From assembly GCA_015231825.1 (NCBI GenBank), contig JADGAV010000007.1, positions 1 through 38,708 of the forward strand: DNA of 38,708 bases. The letters run 5' to 3'. Below, one piece after another: positions 16,990 through 26,821 of the stretch. Every line of letters starts with the position of its first letter. Position 1 is the stretch's first letter. The notes beneath the pieces are model-generated. The model had not been told where the DNA came from, did no database searches, and saw only the letters and a list, made by a program, of their open reading frames with translations. The DNA is from SAR324 cluster bacterium (lineage in GTDB: Bacteria > SAR324 > NAC60-12). The position numbers were made by a program, and so were the translations under genes.

Positions 16990-19362
16990 ATGCAGGACGA
17001 GGAAAAAAGCAAAGAGCAATTGATTGAAGAACTCAAAGAATTCCGCCACAATTTGGAAGAAGCTCAATTGAGCAGAGAAGTGCTGAAAAACATCTCAGAA
17101 GGAGTCTATCTTTTTGACAGGCAGGGCACCCTGCTCTATACATCTCAAAAATTCGAGGAGATGTTCGGTTACCAGCGGGGAGAATTTATTGGCGAGCATC
17201 TCAATATTTTGAACTGGCCCATCCATCAGGATCCGGACAAAGTTGCACATTCCCTTTTAAAGCACTTGGCAGCAAAGGGGGAATGGCGCGGAGAAATTCT
17301 CAATGTAAAAAAAGACGGCTCTCCGCTGTGGACGATTACCCATGTGAAGGGATTTGAGCACCCCAAGCACGGTGATGTCTGGCTTGGAGTCAAAACCGAT
17401 ATCACGGAAATGAGGAAAAAAGACGAAAAACTGCGGCAAAACAGCACAATTCTCGAGCAAATGCAGGACGGCATCATTATTACCGACGATGAAGGAAAGA
17501 TTGTTGATTGGACGGCCGGTTCCGAAAAAATGTTCGGATATTCCAGGCAGGAAATCATTGGCCAGCCCCTTGCCATTCTGCATCGAGCAGAAGATCGGGA
17601 CCTCCTGCGTGCAAAGATACGTGAAGGACTTCAAACAAATGGGAGCTGGTTGGGGGAAATCACCTTTATTCGCAAAGACGCGAGCGTCGGAATCTCGGAA
17701 ACGCTTGTGGCCCCCATCCTGGATGAATTTGGTCTTTCCAATCGCTCATTTGGAGTCAATCGAGAGATTACCGAGCGTAAAAAAATAGAAGCGGAATTGG
17801 AAAAAAGCGAAGCGGAATTACGAAGCACCCAGCAGAAAATTAAAAAATTACTGAAAAATACCGAGCAAGGCTATATGGAAATCGACAACGAAACCCGTGT
17901 CATCCATATCAATCGGGCAATGAGCGGCATTCTGGCGCGCAGCAAGGAGGAAATTCTGGGGAAGACGATCTTCGATTTTGTCGATGAACAAAATGCAGAA
18001 ATATTTCACCGGGAAATCGCCAAACGAGAATTGGGCATGAAAAATTCCTACCAGATCAAATTGCAGCGTCCCGATGGGAAAATGGTCCCCTGTGTCAATA
18101 ATGCAACTCCCATTTTCGATGAACAGGAAAAAAAAGTCGGTTCAATCGGATTTTGGACCGACATCAGCGATCTCAACGATGCCCTCGAAAAATCAAAACA
18201 AGCCAGTCGGGCCAAAACCCAGTTTCTGGCAAACATGAGCCATGAAATCCGCACGCCTCTGGGTGCCATCATGGGCTTTAATCAGCTTCTCATTGAAAAA
18301 TCAAAAGAACTTTCACTGCCTGCAGAAATTCAAAAATTTCAGGAAAACATCCGCAATAGTTCTGAAGTCCTGATGGAATTGGTCAACAATGTTCTGGATC
18401 TCTCCAAAATCGAGGCGGGCAAGCTGGCTGTCATCGAAGAAGATTTTGTTCTGAAAGAGCTGGTCCAGAGCGTTTTCGATGCATTCAGCTTTCAGGCTGC
18501 TGAAAAAGGGCTGCGATTCACATACGAAATCAGTCCGCAGCTCCCGCCGACGATTCGAACGGATCGAGTCAAGGTTCTGCAGATACTGACCAATCTGATC
18601 GGCAATGCGATCAAGTTTACCCCGCAGGACAAGGAAGTGCAGCTGAAAGTGATGGGCGATCCGGAGATCCTGGCATTGATGGTGATCGACCAGGGGATCG
18701 GCATTCCCAAAAACCGGCAGAACGATATCTTTACAGCGTTTGAACAGGCCCATGAATCAACGGTCCGCACCTATGGCGGTACTGGATTGGGCTTGGCTAT
18801 CTCAAAAAAACTGGTTGAAATGCTGGGGGGAAAGATTTCGGTGGCCAGTCCGGGAAAAAACCTGGGCGCCAACTTCACCGTCAGGATTCCCTGCAAAGCA
18901 GCATCTGATTTGACCAAACAGGAGCAGGAATCTTTTTCTGACCAAGGCGCAGACAATGATGAATTTTCACCAAAACAGCTTATTTTAGTCGTTGAAGACA
19001 ATCGCATGAATCAGGTATTGATCGAAGCGATGCTGCGGCATTTTGCATTCACCCTCATTTTTGCCGATGACGGCAGGCAGGGATTGGCGAAAATAAATGA
19101 GCTCCAGACGGAAGGCAGACGACCGGATTTGATTTTGATGGACATGCAGATGCCGGTGATGGGAGGAATTGAAGCCAGCCGGCAGATTCGCAGGAATCCG
19201 GACCTGCAGGATCTCCCCATCGTCGCCCTTTCTGCAGATGCCTATTCTGAACAGCGTGAAGAAGCATTCTCGGCAGGAATCAACGAATACCTGACAAAAC
19301 CGATTGAAATTGAAAAACTCCTGCCTGTTTTGAAAAAATTTCTTTCTCCTGTCGAATCATAG
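16990..19362 (+). CDS. Hybrid histidine kinase: PAS-PAS-PAS-HisKA-HATPase-REC
   Basis: A soluble 790-residue kinase with no membrane segment. A short coiled N-terminus (MQDEEKSKEQLIEEL) is followed by three PAS domains (about 28-142, 152-264, 285-396). HisKA has His418 in SHEIRTP, the HATPase has GIGIP and GGTGLGL, and the receiver (about 662-785) has VVED, Asp718 and Lys770. None of the PAS domains shows the FixL haem signature, so the ligands are unknown. It lacks the extra C-terminal domain of its neighbours and ends just after the receiver. The motif after the H-box, LGAIMGFNQ, groups it with the kinase at 19446. Confidence 0.9.
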   Translation: MQDEEKSKEQLIEELKEFRHNLEEAQLSREVLKNISEGVYLFDRQGTLLYTSQKFEEMFGYQRGEFIGEHLNILNWPIHQDPDKVAHSLLKHLAAKGEWRGEILNVKKDGSPLWTITHVKGFEHPKHGDVWLGVKTDITEMRKKDEKLRQNSTILEQMQDGIIITDDEGKIVDWTAGSEKMFGYSRQEIIGQPLAILHRAEDRDLLRAKIREGLQTNGSWLGEITFIRKDASVGISETLVAPILDEFGLSNRSFGVNREITERKKIEAELEKSEAELRSTQQKIKKLLKNTEQGYMEIDNETRVIHINRAMSGILARSKEEILGKTIFDFVDEQNAEIFHREIAKRELGMKNSYQIKLQRPDGKMVPCVNNATPIFDEQEKKVGSIGFWTDISDLNDALEKSKQASRAKTQFLANMSHEIRTPLGAIMGFNQLLIEKSKELSLPAEIQKFQENIRNSSEVLMELVNNVLDLSKIEAGKLAVIEEDFVLKELVQSVFDAFSFQAAEKGLRFTYEISPQLPPTIRTDRVKVLQILTNLIGNAIKFTPQDKEVQLKVMGDPEILALMVIDQGIGIPKNRQNDIFTAFEQAHESTVRTYGGTGLGLAISKKLVEMLGGKISVASPGKNLGANFTVRIPCKAASDLTKQEQESFSDQGADNDEFSPKQLILVVEDNRMNQVLIEAMLRHFAFTLIFADDGRQGLAKINELQTEGRRPDLILMDMQMPVMGGIEASRQIRRNPDLQDLPIVALSADAYSEQREEAFSAGINEYLTKPIEIEKLLPVLKKFLSPVES

Positions 19363-19445
19363 AAAGAAAAATTGAATTCTGTTGTTAATCGGGGTATTTC
19401 CTGTTTTTTTAAATTTATCCCAATCACGGCGGATGAAGGACTTGA

Positions 19446-21512
19446 ATGAAAGATCAGGATAAAAGTAAACTGCAACTGCTTGCAGAAATCGAGGAGCTGC
19501 GAAATCGCCTGGAGGCTTCCAGGCAAATCAAGGGGTTTGCTGAAGAACTGATGGAAAACACCCAAACCCTGCTGATGGAAGCCCAGCGCGTCGCAAAACT
19601 GGGAAGCTGGGAATATGATCTGGGCAGCAACACGATTGTCTGGTCAAAAGAAGTTTATTCCATTTTTGGACTGGATGAAAACTACATTCCCAGTCTGGAA
19701 GGTCTTGCAGATTTGATTCATCCCGACGATCTTTGGGTGATCAGCCCGGAGACCATCAAAAAGAACACGGAGCAGGGAATCCAGACAATGGAATACCGGA
19801 TCATCGATCAGACAACCGGGCAGACCAAGTACGTGATCGGCAGAGGTGAAACGATCAATGATGCGGAAGGGAAACCGCTAAAAAACATCGGATCGTTTCA
19901 GGACATTACAGAAAGCAAATTAAATGAAATTGCGCTTCGGGAAAGCGAGTCCCGGTATCGTACAATTTTTGAAACTGCAGTGGACGGGATTGTCAGCATT
20001 GACGAAAAAGGCCTGATCTCAGGCTTCAATCCGGCCGCCGAGAAAATATTCGGCTATCAGCTTCATGAAGTACTCGGCAAAAACATCAAAATGCTGATGC
20101 CTTCTCCCTTTCGGGAAGAACACGACCGCTACATTAAAAAGTACCGGCAGACGGGAGAAAAAAAAATAATCGGCATCGGGCGTGAAGTGATCGGACAGCG
20201 AAAGGACGGGAGCACTTTTCCTATGAGTTTGGCAGTCAGCGAAATGCAGCTGGAAGACCGCAAATGTTTCAATGGCATAATTCGTGACATCACCCAGAGC
20301 AAAAACACAGAGGCCGAGCTGCTCCTTGCCAAAGAACGTTCCGATTCGGCCAATCGGGCAAAAACACAATTCCTGGCAAACATGAGCCATGAAATCCGCA
20401 CTCCCCTCGGAGCCATCATCGGTTTCAATCAAATTCTCATTGAACAAAGCAGGCAATTTTCCTTGCCGGATGAATTCCAGGAATTTCTGCAAAACATTAA
20501 AAACAGTGCTGCGGTTTTGCTGGAACTGATCAACAATATCCTCGATCTTTCCAAAATTGATGCAGGAAAAATGGAGCTGATCGAAGAAGATTTTCAACTG
20601 GAAAAAATGCTTGAACAGAATTGCACTATCTACCAGTTTCATGCGGCCGAAAAAGGCGTCTCCTTTCACTACGAACTCAGCCCGAAACTCCCGCCCTGGA
20701 TTCATTCGGATCGAATCAAAATCCAGCAGATTTTAACCAACCTGGTGGGCAATGCCATTAAATTCACCCCCGAAGGCAGGGAAGTTCGACTCAAGGTATC
20801 GGGAGATCATGGAACCGTGGCCTTCTCGGTGATCGACCAGGGTATCGGCATTCCTCAGGATCGCCAGACTGCAGTCTTTGAAGGCTTCGTTCAGGCCGAT
20901 GATTCGACGGCCCGCAACTTTGGCGGGACCGGCCTCGGTTTGACGATCTCGAAAAAGCTGGTGGAGATGCTGGGCGGAAAAATTTCGGTTGCCAGCCCCG
21001 GCAGGGATCAGGGAAGCAACTTCACCTTCAGGATCCCGATTCAGGCCGCCAGCGACCCTTTCATTGGAGATCAGGAAACTGCTCCGCAGCTGAAAGGATC
21101 CGAAGCCTCCCTGTTTTCAAACGAAAATCTGATTTTGGTGGTGGAAGACAATCGCTTAAACCAGGCATTGATTGAGGCATTGCTGCGGGATTTTACCTTC
21201 CAAATTCAATTTGCAGATGATGGCCGCCAGGGTGTTGTCGCAGCGCTGGCGCTTCACGCGAAAGGCAAAACGCCGGATCTGATACTGATGGATGTGCAGA
21301 TGCCGGTGATGGACGGGATTGAAGCCACCCGACAAATCCGCAGTCATCCGGATTTTCAGGACGTTCCCATCATTGCCTTATCCGCTAATGTTTTTTCTGA
21401 ACAAAGGGAGGAAGCATTTGCAGCGGGAATCAATGCTTACCTGAACAAACCGATCGAACTCGATGAGCTCCTTCCGGTTTTTAAAAAATACCTGGTCCAG
21501 AATTCCCAATAG
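19446..21512 (+). CDS. Hybrid histidine kinase: PAS, FixL-type PAS, HisKA, HATPase, REC
   Basis: A soluble 688-residue kinase. The first PAS (about 45-158) is of the PAS_3 type (GSWEYDLGS, IHPDD). The second (about 168-284) carries the complete FixL haem-pocket signature: His226 in EEHD and Arg246 in IGIGR, 20 residues apart, followed by QRKDGSTFP. HisKA has His315, followed by the HATPase and a receiver with Asp616 and Lys668. An AAGGA site precedes the start. It is the closest relative of the kinase at 16990 (same LGAI-GFNQ motif, no extra C-terminal domain), so the two are probably duplicates whose sensors diverged. Confidence 0.9.
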   Translation: MKDQDKSKLQLLAEIEELRNRLEASRQIKGFAEELMENTQTLLMEAQRVAKLGSWEYDLGSNTIVWSKEVYSIFGLDENYIPSLEGLADLIHPDDLWVISPETIKKNTEQGIQTMEYRIIDQTTGQTKYVIGRGETINDAEGKPLKNIGSFQDITESKLNEIALRESESRYRTIFETAVDGIVSIDEKGLISGFNPAAEKIFGYQLHEVLGKNIKMLMPSPFREEHDRYIKKYRQTGEKKIIGIGREVIGQRKDGSTFPMSLAVSEMQLEDRKCFNGIIRDITQSKNTEAELLLAKERSDSANRAKTQFLANMSHEIRTPLGAIIGFNQILIEQSRQFSLPDEFQEFLQNIKNSAAVLLELINNILDLSKIDAGKMELIEEDFQLEKMLEQNCTIYQFHAAEKGVSFHYELSPKLPPWIHSDRIKIQQILTNLVGNAIKFTPEGREVRLKVSGDHGTVAFSVIDQGIGIPQDRQTAVFEGFVQADDSTARNFGGTGLGLTISKKLVEMLGGKISVASPGRDQGSNFTFRIPIQAASDPFIGDQETAPQLKGSEASLFSNENLILVVEDNRLNQALIEALLRDFTFQIQFADDGRQGVVAALALHAKGKTPDLILMDVQMPVMDGIEATRQIRSHPDFQDVPIIALSANVFSEQREEAFAAGINAYLNKPIELDELLPVFKKYLVQNSQ

Positions 21513-21610
21513 GCACTGCTATTAAACCGCTCATCCCTGCAAAGGTTGATTTTTGATCACCGGAATAGTATTTAATCAATTTTTAAAACTGCACACTGGT
21601 AAAAAATTCT

Positions 21611-23587
21611 ATGATTGTTGCCCCTCTGCCTGACAATGAAGAACAGCGTCTTGCTGCTTTAAATCGATACCTTATTCTCGATACAGAAGCAGAACAAGTC
21701 TTTGATGACCTCACCCGTCTGGCCAGCAAAATCTGTGAGACCCCCATTGCGCTGATCAGCATTGTCGACAGGGAAAGGCAATGGTTCAAGTCCAAAGTCG
21801 GTCTGGCTGCAACAGAGACACCCCGTGATCTTGCATTTTGTGCCCATGCGATTTTGCAGACCGACGCCTTTGTGATCGAAGACGCCTGCAAAGATGAGCG
21901 CTTTGCCGACAATCCTTTCGTGACAGACGCCCCTCATGTGCGTTTTTACGCTGGGGCTCCCTTGATTGATGCCGATGGTTTTAAACTGGGCACGCTTTGC
22001 GTGATTGACCACGTCGCCCGAAAACTGAATGAGGAGCAGCGGGAAGCCTTAGAGATATTGGGCAGGCAGACCATCAGTCAATTTCAGCTGCGGCTGCAGC
22101 TGCAAAAAAACGCGGAAACCCTGGAAGCGCTTAAGGTAACCAAACAGGCCGCGGATTCGGCCAATCAGGCCAAGACTTCGTTTTTAGCCAACATGAGCCA
22201 TGAGATCCGCACCCCCCTCAATTCCATTGTCGGTTTCAGCCAGGTCCTGATGAGCGATCCGGCCTTCTCGGCTTTATCCCTGGATTTCAAGAATTATTTA
22301 CTGAACATCAAGACAGCCGGAGAAAATCTCTCCGAGCTGATCAACAACATTTTGGACCTGTCCAAAATTGAAGCAGGAAAACTGGAACTCTTCGAAGAAA
22401 ACCTAAACTTTAAACAACTCCTGCAGGGAATCTATCATATCAACAAATCCGGGGCTCTGGAAAAGCAGTTGAATTACTCCTATGAATGGGATCCGGCTCT
22501 TCCCGAATTTATTTTTTCGGATCGAACCAAACTCAATCAAATCCTGATGAATCTCGTTTCCAACGCAATCAAATTCACCCCCCGGGGCAGGAGAGTCACC
22601 CTTCAGGCAGGCAAAGAACAGGATCAGCTTATTTTCCGCGTCATTGATGAAGGAATCGGAATTTCTCCAGACCGTCAAGAGGTTGTTTTTTCCGCTTTTG
22701 AACAGGCCGATGGGTCCACAACCCGTCAATTTGGCGGGACGGGGCTGGGCCTGACCATCTCCCAAAAGATGGCGGAGCTGATGGGGGGAAATATTGAATT
22801 GAACAGCCAGCAATACACAGCTCATATCCCGGGAGGCTCCACCTTCACGCTTCGTCTTCCTCTCCGTGAAGCGGCCGAAAAAACCAGCGGGGACTTAACG
22901 ATCAAAATCGAAGACTATCAGTTTTCCAGCGACAATCTCGTTCTCGTGGTAGAAGACAACCCGATGAATCAGCAAATGGTCCAGGCAATGTTTAAAAATT
23001 TGGGCTTGGAGATTAGTATTGCCGACAGCGGACATGAGGCGATCAGAACGGTTCAACAAATGAATAAAAATGGAAAACTGCCTGACCTGATATTGATGGA
23101 CATGCACATGCCGGGTATGGATGGTCTGGAAACGACTCAAACCTTAAGGAAGGACCCGGCATTTTCGGAGATCCCAATTGTCGCTCTTTCCGCAGAAGCA
23201 TTCACTGAGCAGCAGCGCCTGGCAAAGGAGTCAGGGATCATCGACTATTTAACCAAACCGCTCGATCTGAACAAACTTCTGCCGATACTGGAAAAATTCC
23301 TGGATTTCAGAAAAAAAAGTGACTCGCCCGAGAAAGAGAAGGCATTGTCTTCACTGCCTCCGCTTCCGGAATCAGTCCGGCAGCAGATTTTGCAGGAATG
23401 GCAAAAATTTTCAGAATTCCCGATTTTCTTTGTCGACGAAATCATTGAACAGGCAGAAAAGATTCGCGCATTGAGCGAAGGATTCAACTCGATTTTCCCG
23501 GACTTGACAAACTCAATCTGCGAGGCCGCTTACCGCGGAGATGCTGACCATTTTGCGGCACTCGTGCAAAAAGAAATGCCGCTATGA
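21611..23587 (+). CDS. Hybrid histidine kinase: GAF-HisKA-HATPase-REC
   Basis: A soluble 658-residue kinase. An N-terminal GAF domain (about 20-160) contains the RQWFKSKVGL and CAHAI motifs and VRFYAGAPL, as in many GAF sensors of unknown ligand. HisKA has His197, then the HATPase with GGTGLGL, and a receiver (about 440-565) with VVEDN, Asp497 and Lys549. Residues about 581-655 form the same extra C-terminal domain as in the kinases at 14416, 23811 and 34804. The kinase core is most like that at 14416. The ribosome binding site is weak. Confidence 0.9.
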   Translation: MIVAPLPDNEEQRLAALNRYLILDTEAEQVFDDLTRLASKICETPIALISIVDRERQWFKSKVGLAATETPRDLAFCAHAILQTDAFVIEDACKDERFADNPFVTDAPHVRFYAGAPLIDADGFKLGTLCVIDHVARKLNEEQREALEILGRQTISQFQLRLQLQKNAETLEALKVTKQAADSANQAKTSFLANMSHEIRTPLNSIVGFSQVLMSDPAFSALSLDFKNYLLNIKTAGENLSELINNILDLSKIEAGKLELFEENLNFKQLLQGIYHINKSGALEKQLNYSYEWDPALPEFIFSDRTKLNQILMNLVSNAIKFTPRGRRVTLQAGKEQDQLIFRVIDEGIGISPDRQEVVFSAFEQADGSTTRQFGGTGLGLTISQKMAELMGGNIELNSQQYTAHIPGGSTFTLRLPLREAAEKTSGDLTIKIEDYQFSSDNLVLVVEDNPMNQQMVQAMFKNLGLEISIADSGHEAIRTVQQMNKNGKLPDLILMDMHMPGMDGLETTQTLRKDPAFSEIPIVALSAEAFTEQQRLAKESGIIDYLTKPLDLNKLLPILEKFLDFRKKSDSPEKEKALSSLPPLPESVRQQILQEWQKFSEFPIFFVDEIIEQAEKIRALSEGFNSIFPDLTNSICEAAYRGDADHFAALVQKEMPL

Positions 23588-23730
23588 AAAAGGCGACGGG
23601 ACACAGGTTCATATTTTGAAAGCCGCTCAGTTGAATTTATCCGTCCAGCCGGGAGCTCAATCAACAAACGATTTTTCTCCTGCCGGAACTTTTTCTCATC
23701 AGAGACACCCGATCGTATTCCAGCACATAT

Positions 23731-23761
23731 CTGCAGGATAAAGGGGTGTAAAATCCTGCAG
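23731..23761. promoter_or_regulatory. Perfect inverted repeat upstream of the third PAS-type cluster kinase
   Basis: CTGCAGGAT (23731-23739) and ATCCTGCAG (23753-23761) form a perfect 9-bp inverted repeat around a 13-nt loop. It ends 50 nt before the chosen start at 23811. No T-run follows, so it is not a standard terminator. It may be a leader hairpin or an operator. Confidence 0.45.
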
Positions 23762-23810
23762 TCCCTTGGGGAGGATTGATGATTTTAACAAAGGTCAACA
23801 AATAAACGGA

Positions 23811-26720
23811 ATGCGAGACGAAGAAAAATCAAAAGCACAATTGATTGAGGAATTGATTGAAGCGAGGCGATCTGAAAAAGAGTTGCGGGAGAGCGAGGCA
23901 AAATTCAAATCAATTGTCCACAATGCTGCAGATTTCATCATGATCGTCGATCAGAATTTCAAATTCCAGTTCCTCAATCAGGTCCAGGAAGGATTTACTG
24001 TAGAAGATTTTATTGGAAAAGATATCTTCTTCGGCGTCCCTGAGGAAACCAAACAATGGGTTTCAAAACGGTACCGGCACGTATTTGAAACAGGCCGTTC
24101 CGACCGTTTTGAAATGGAAGCGGCCGTTTCTCCCACAGAAACAGGCTGGTATGAACTGACCGTGGGTCCTCTCTATGAAGACGATCGGGTTGAAGGCATT
24201 ATCGTCATTTCCCGTGACATTACGAAGAAAAAGAACTCGGAAGCTCAGCTTCGCAAAATGCAATCGGTTTTTCAGCATGCCGGCTGGGGAATCGCAATCA
24301 GCAGCGCGAAGAACCCTGTCATTGAGCTGGCCAATCCTGCCTATTACAAAATGTTAAAATATGAACCGGGTGAACTCGTCAACAAGCCGCTGCACGAAAT
24401 CGTCGCTCCTGAAGAAAGATCGAAACTTCAAAGTTTTGTGAAGAATGCTCATGAAAAGGGACATCATTTCGTCGAATCCAAACTGGTGCAGAAAGACGGA
24501 GGAATTATCCTGGTTGCCGCCGACATCACTGCTGTTAAAGACGAGCAGGGTCAAGTTTTGTATCGGGTTGTCAGCGTTCTCGACATTTCCCAATCAAAAA
24601 AACTGGAACAGCAGCTGAAGGAATCGGAACGGTCTCTGCAGCTGATCAATGAAAATGCACCCGTCTACATTTTCCAGCTGGACAGCAATGAAATCATTTC
24701 CTATTCGAGCCGTGCCCCGCAAGGAATCAGCAGAACCGACATGATCGGCAGTCATTTTAGAAATTGGATCGATCCCAACTATTATTCAGAATTTCATGAT
24801 GCTTTCAGGCAATCTCTCGAGACAGGTGAGCCTCAAAGCCTGGAGGCGCCGGGTGTTGTTACCAAAAATTGGTTTCTCTTCGACATCAACCGGATCCAAA
24901 GCAATCAGGCTGCCCCGGGAGGAATCGTCATTGCCACTGATATTTCTGATCAAAAAAGGGTCGAAACAGAGTTGCGGGAAGCCAAGGAAGAGGCTGAAAA
25001 AAGCAATCTTGCCAAGAGTCAGTTTCTCGCCAACATGAGTCACGAAATCCGCACGCCGCTCAACTCCATTTCAGGTTTCAGTCAGATCCTGCTCACGGAT
25101 AAGAATCATCTGAATCTCCCTGCAGAATTTAAAGAATACTTAAAAAACATTCACATCTCCAGCAATGCCCTCAATGAATTGATCACTAATATTCTGGACC
25201 TTTCCAAACTGGAGTCCGGAAAAACCGGGCCCGTGATCGAGTCATTGAATATAAAGCAGCTGTTTCAGGGGATTTTTCATGTCAACAAATCCGAAGCTCA
25301 GAATAAGAAGCTCAACTACAGCTACCAGCTGGACCACCAAGTTCCCGAGTTCATCAAATCTGACCGCAGCATGCTGAATCAGATTCTGATGATTCTCGTG
25401 GACAATGCCATCAAATTCACTCCGGAAGGAGGAACGGTAAGCTTGCGGGCAGCCCGTGAAAATGATAGTCTGCTTCTGCAGGTGATTGATGACGGGATCG
25501 GCATTGCCGAGAAAGATCAGCAGGCGGTTTTTAACGTTTTTGAGCAGGCTGATGCATCATCCACGCGCAGCTTTGGCGGTACCGGCCTGGGCCTCGCTCT
25601 CATCAAAAAAACGGTGGCGATGCTCAAAGGGGAAATTCTGCTTGAGAGTGAGCCCGGCAAAGGTTCAGTTTTTTCCGTTAAGGTTCCTCTCACCGAAGCT
25701 GCTGCAGATCAATACGATCCCGTCTCGGCAAGTACTCAAAAAATCAGCTACGCCAAAGACAACCGGATCTTGGTCGTGGAAGACAAACCGATGAATCAGC
25801 AGTTGATTGAAGCCCTGTTTAAAAACCTGGAATTGCCGGTTTCCATTGCTGACAATGGGAAAAAAGGACTGGAGACTGCCCTGCAAATGAAGAAAGAGGG
25901 CGCGTTGCCGGATCTGATTCTGATGGATCTTCAAATGCCGGAAATGGATGGCATCACGGCGACCCGCAAAATACGCCAGGATCCGGATTTTTCAAAGGTA
26001 CCGATTGTGGCCCTTTCAGCAGATGGCGATATTGAACCGCAGCAGGAATTTGACGCTTCTCTGAAAAAACCGGTCGATTCGGAAAAATTGATCAACATCC
26101 TGAACCAGTATTTGCGGAGCAGCCAGGACTTATCTTCCCCGCTTCCGGAGCAGACTTCTCTTCCTCCTCTTCCGCGTGAGATCGAGCAGGAAATTGAACA
26201 GGAATGGCAAAAATTTTCAGATTTTCCAGTCTATTTTATGGACGAGATTCTGGAACAGATCGACAAATTAGAGGTCTTATGTGAGGGATACAATACCGTT
26301 TACCGGGCTTTATTAAAAGATTTGAGGAACGTAATTTACCAGGGTGTTGAAGAAAAATATCATGATCTGATTGCACAGGCTCCAGGTCCGCAATCCGATC
26401 ACAACGCATCTGTAAACCCCGAAACGGAAGCCGGATCCCCCGTCGTGGAGGCATCCCGGGTTTCTGAATTGGTGGAGCAGCTGGTAGAAGAGATTCATCC
26501 TCAATGGGAGGCACTCAGTGAAATTCTGACCGTTGGAGAAATCGAAAAATTTGCCGAGCAGGTTCAGTCGCTCGGAGAAGCCCATGCGTGTCAAAAGCTG
26601 TTGAGATGGGGAGATCTTCTCCAGGCGCAGATCAGTGTTTTTGATATGGACGCGCTCAGTAAAACTTTACAGGAGTTTCCAGAAATAATTCAGTTTTTGA
26701 AATCATCCAGCGAAAGCTGA
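23811..26720 (+). CDS. Hybrid histidine kinase: PAS-PAS-PAS-HisKA-HATPase-REC plus two C-terminal domains
   Basis: I start at ATG 23811 because its N-terminus (MRDEEKSKAQLIEEL) matches the start of the 16990 kinase; a TTG at 23766 would add 15 residues. The 969-residue protein has three PAS domains (about 24-140, 147-262, 270-382) and HisKA His411. The HATPase has GIGIA and GGTGLGL, and the receiver has VVEDK, Asp706 and Lys753. The receiver is 5 residues shorter than its paralogues between the ALSA and KP motifs. Two C-terminal domains follow (about 784-857 and 883-965), both also found in the 34804 kinase. No Hpt histidine motif is seen. Confidence 0.88.
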   Translation: MRDEEKSKAQLIEELIEARRSEKELRESEAKFKSIVHNAADFIMIVDQNFKFQFLNQVQEGFTVEDFIGKDIFFGVPEETKQWVSKRYRHVFETGRSDRFEMEAAVSPTETGWYELTVGPLYEDDRVEGIIVISRDITKKKNSEAQLRKMQSVFQHAGWGIAISSAKNPVIELANPAYYKMLKYEPGELVNKPLHEIVAPEERSKLQSFVKNAHEKGHHFVESKLVQKDGGIILVAADITAVKDEQGQVLYRVVSVLDISQSKKLEQQLKESERSLQLINENAPVYIFQLDSNEIISYSSRAPQGISRTDMIGSHFRNWIDPNYYSEFHDAFRQSLETGEPQSLEAPGVVTKNWFLFDINRIQSNQAAPGGIVIATDISDQKRVETELREAKEEAEKSNLAKSQFLANMSHEIRTPLNSISGFSQILLTDKNHLNLPAEFKEYLKNIHISSNALNELITNILDLSKLESGKTGPVIESLNIKQLFQGIFHVNKSEAQNKKLNYSYQLDHQVPEFIKSDRSMLNQILMILVDNAIKFTPEGGTVSLRAARENDSLLLQVIDDGIGIAEKDQQAVFNVFEQADASSTRSFGGTGLGLALIKKTVAMLKGEILLESEPGKGSVFSVKVPLTEAAADQYDPVSASTQKISYAKDNRILVVEDKPMNQQLIEALFKNLELPVSIADNGKKGLETALQMKKEGALPDLILMDLQMPEMDGITATRKIRQDPDFSKVPIVALSADGDIEPQQEFDASLKKPVDSEKLINILNQYLRSSQDLSSPLPEQTSLPPLPREIEQEIEQEWQKFSDFPVYFMDEILEQIDKLEVLCEGYNTVYRALLKDLRNVIYQGVEEKYHDLIAQAPGPQSDHNASVNPETEAGSPVVEASRVSELVEQLVEEIHPQWEALSEILTVGEIEKFAEQVQSLGEAHACQKLLRWGDLLQAQISVFDMDALSKTLQEFPEIIQFLKSSSES

Positions 26721-26777
26721 GAGGCTGCGTGCATCAGGCGGTCCAGGGCGTCTTCCAAATGACTTAAAAACGAATAG

Positions 26778-26793
26778 TTAAATCATGATTTAA
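26778..26793. promoter_or_regulatory. 16-bp perfect palindrome, candidate operator
   Basis: TTAAATCATGATTTAA is a perfect 16-bp palindrome, 28 bp upstream of the start of the REC-kinase gene at 26822. Symmetry and position fit a binding site for a dimeric regulator. I do not recognise the motif, and no DNA-binding regulator is encoded in the window. Confidence 0.45.
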
Positions 26794-26821
26794 TAGCAAA
26801 ATCTGCCCATAGCAAATTGAT

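Noticed and set aside
20019..20705. 228-residue minus-strand frame
   Set aside because: It is antisense to the FixL-type PAS and HisKA regions of the 19446 kinase; similar shadows appear opposite the paralogous kinases.
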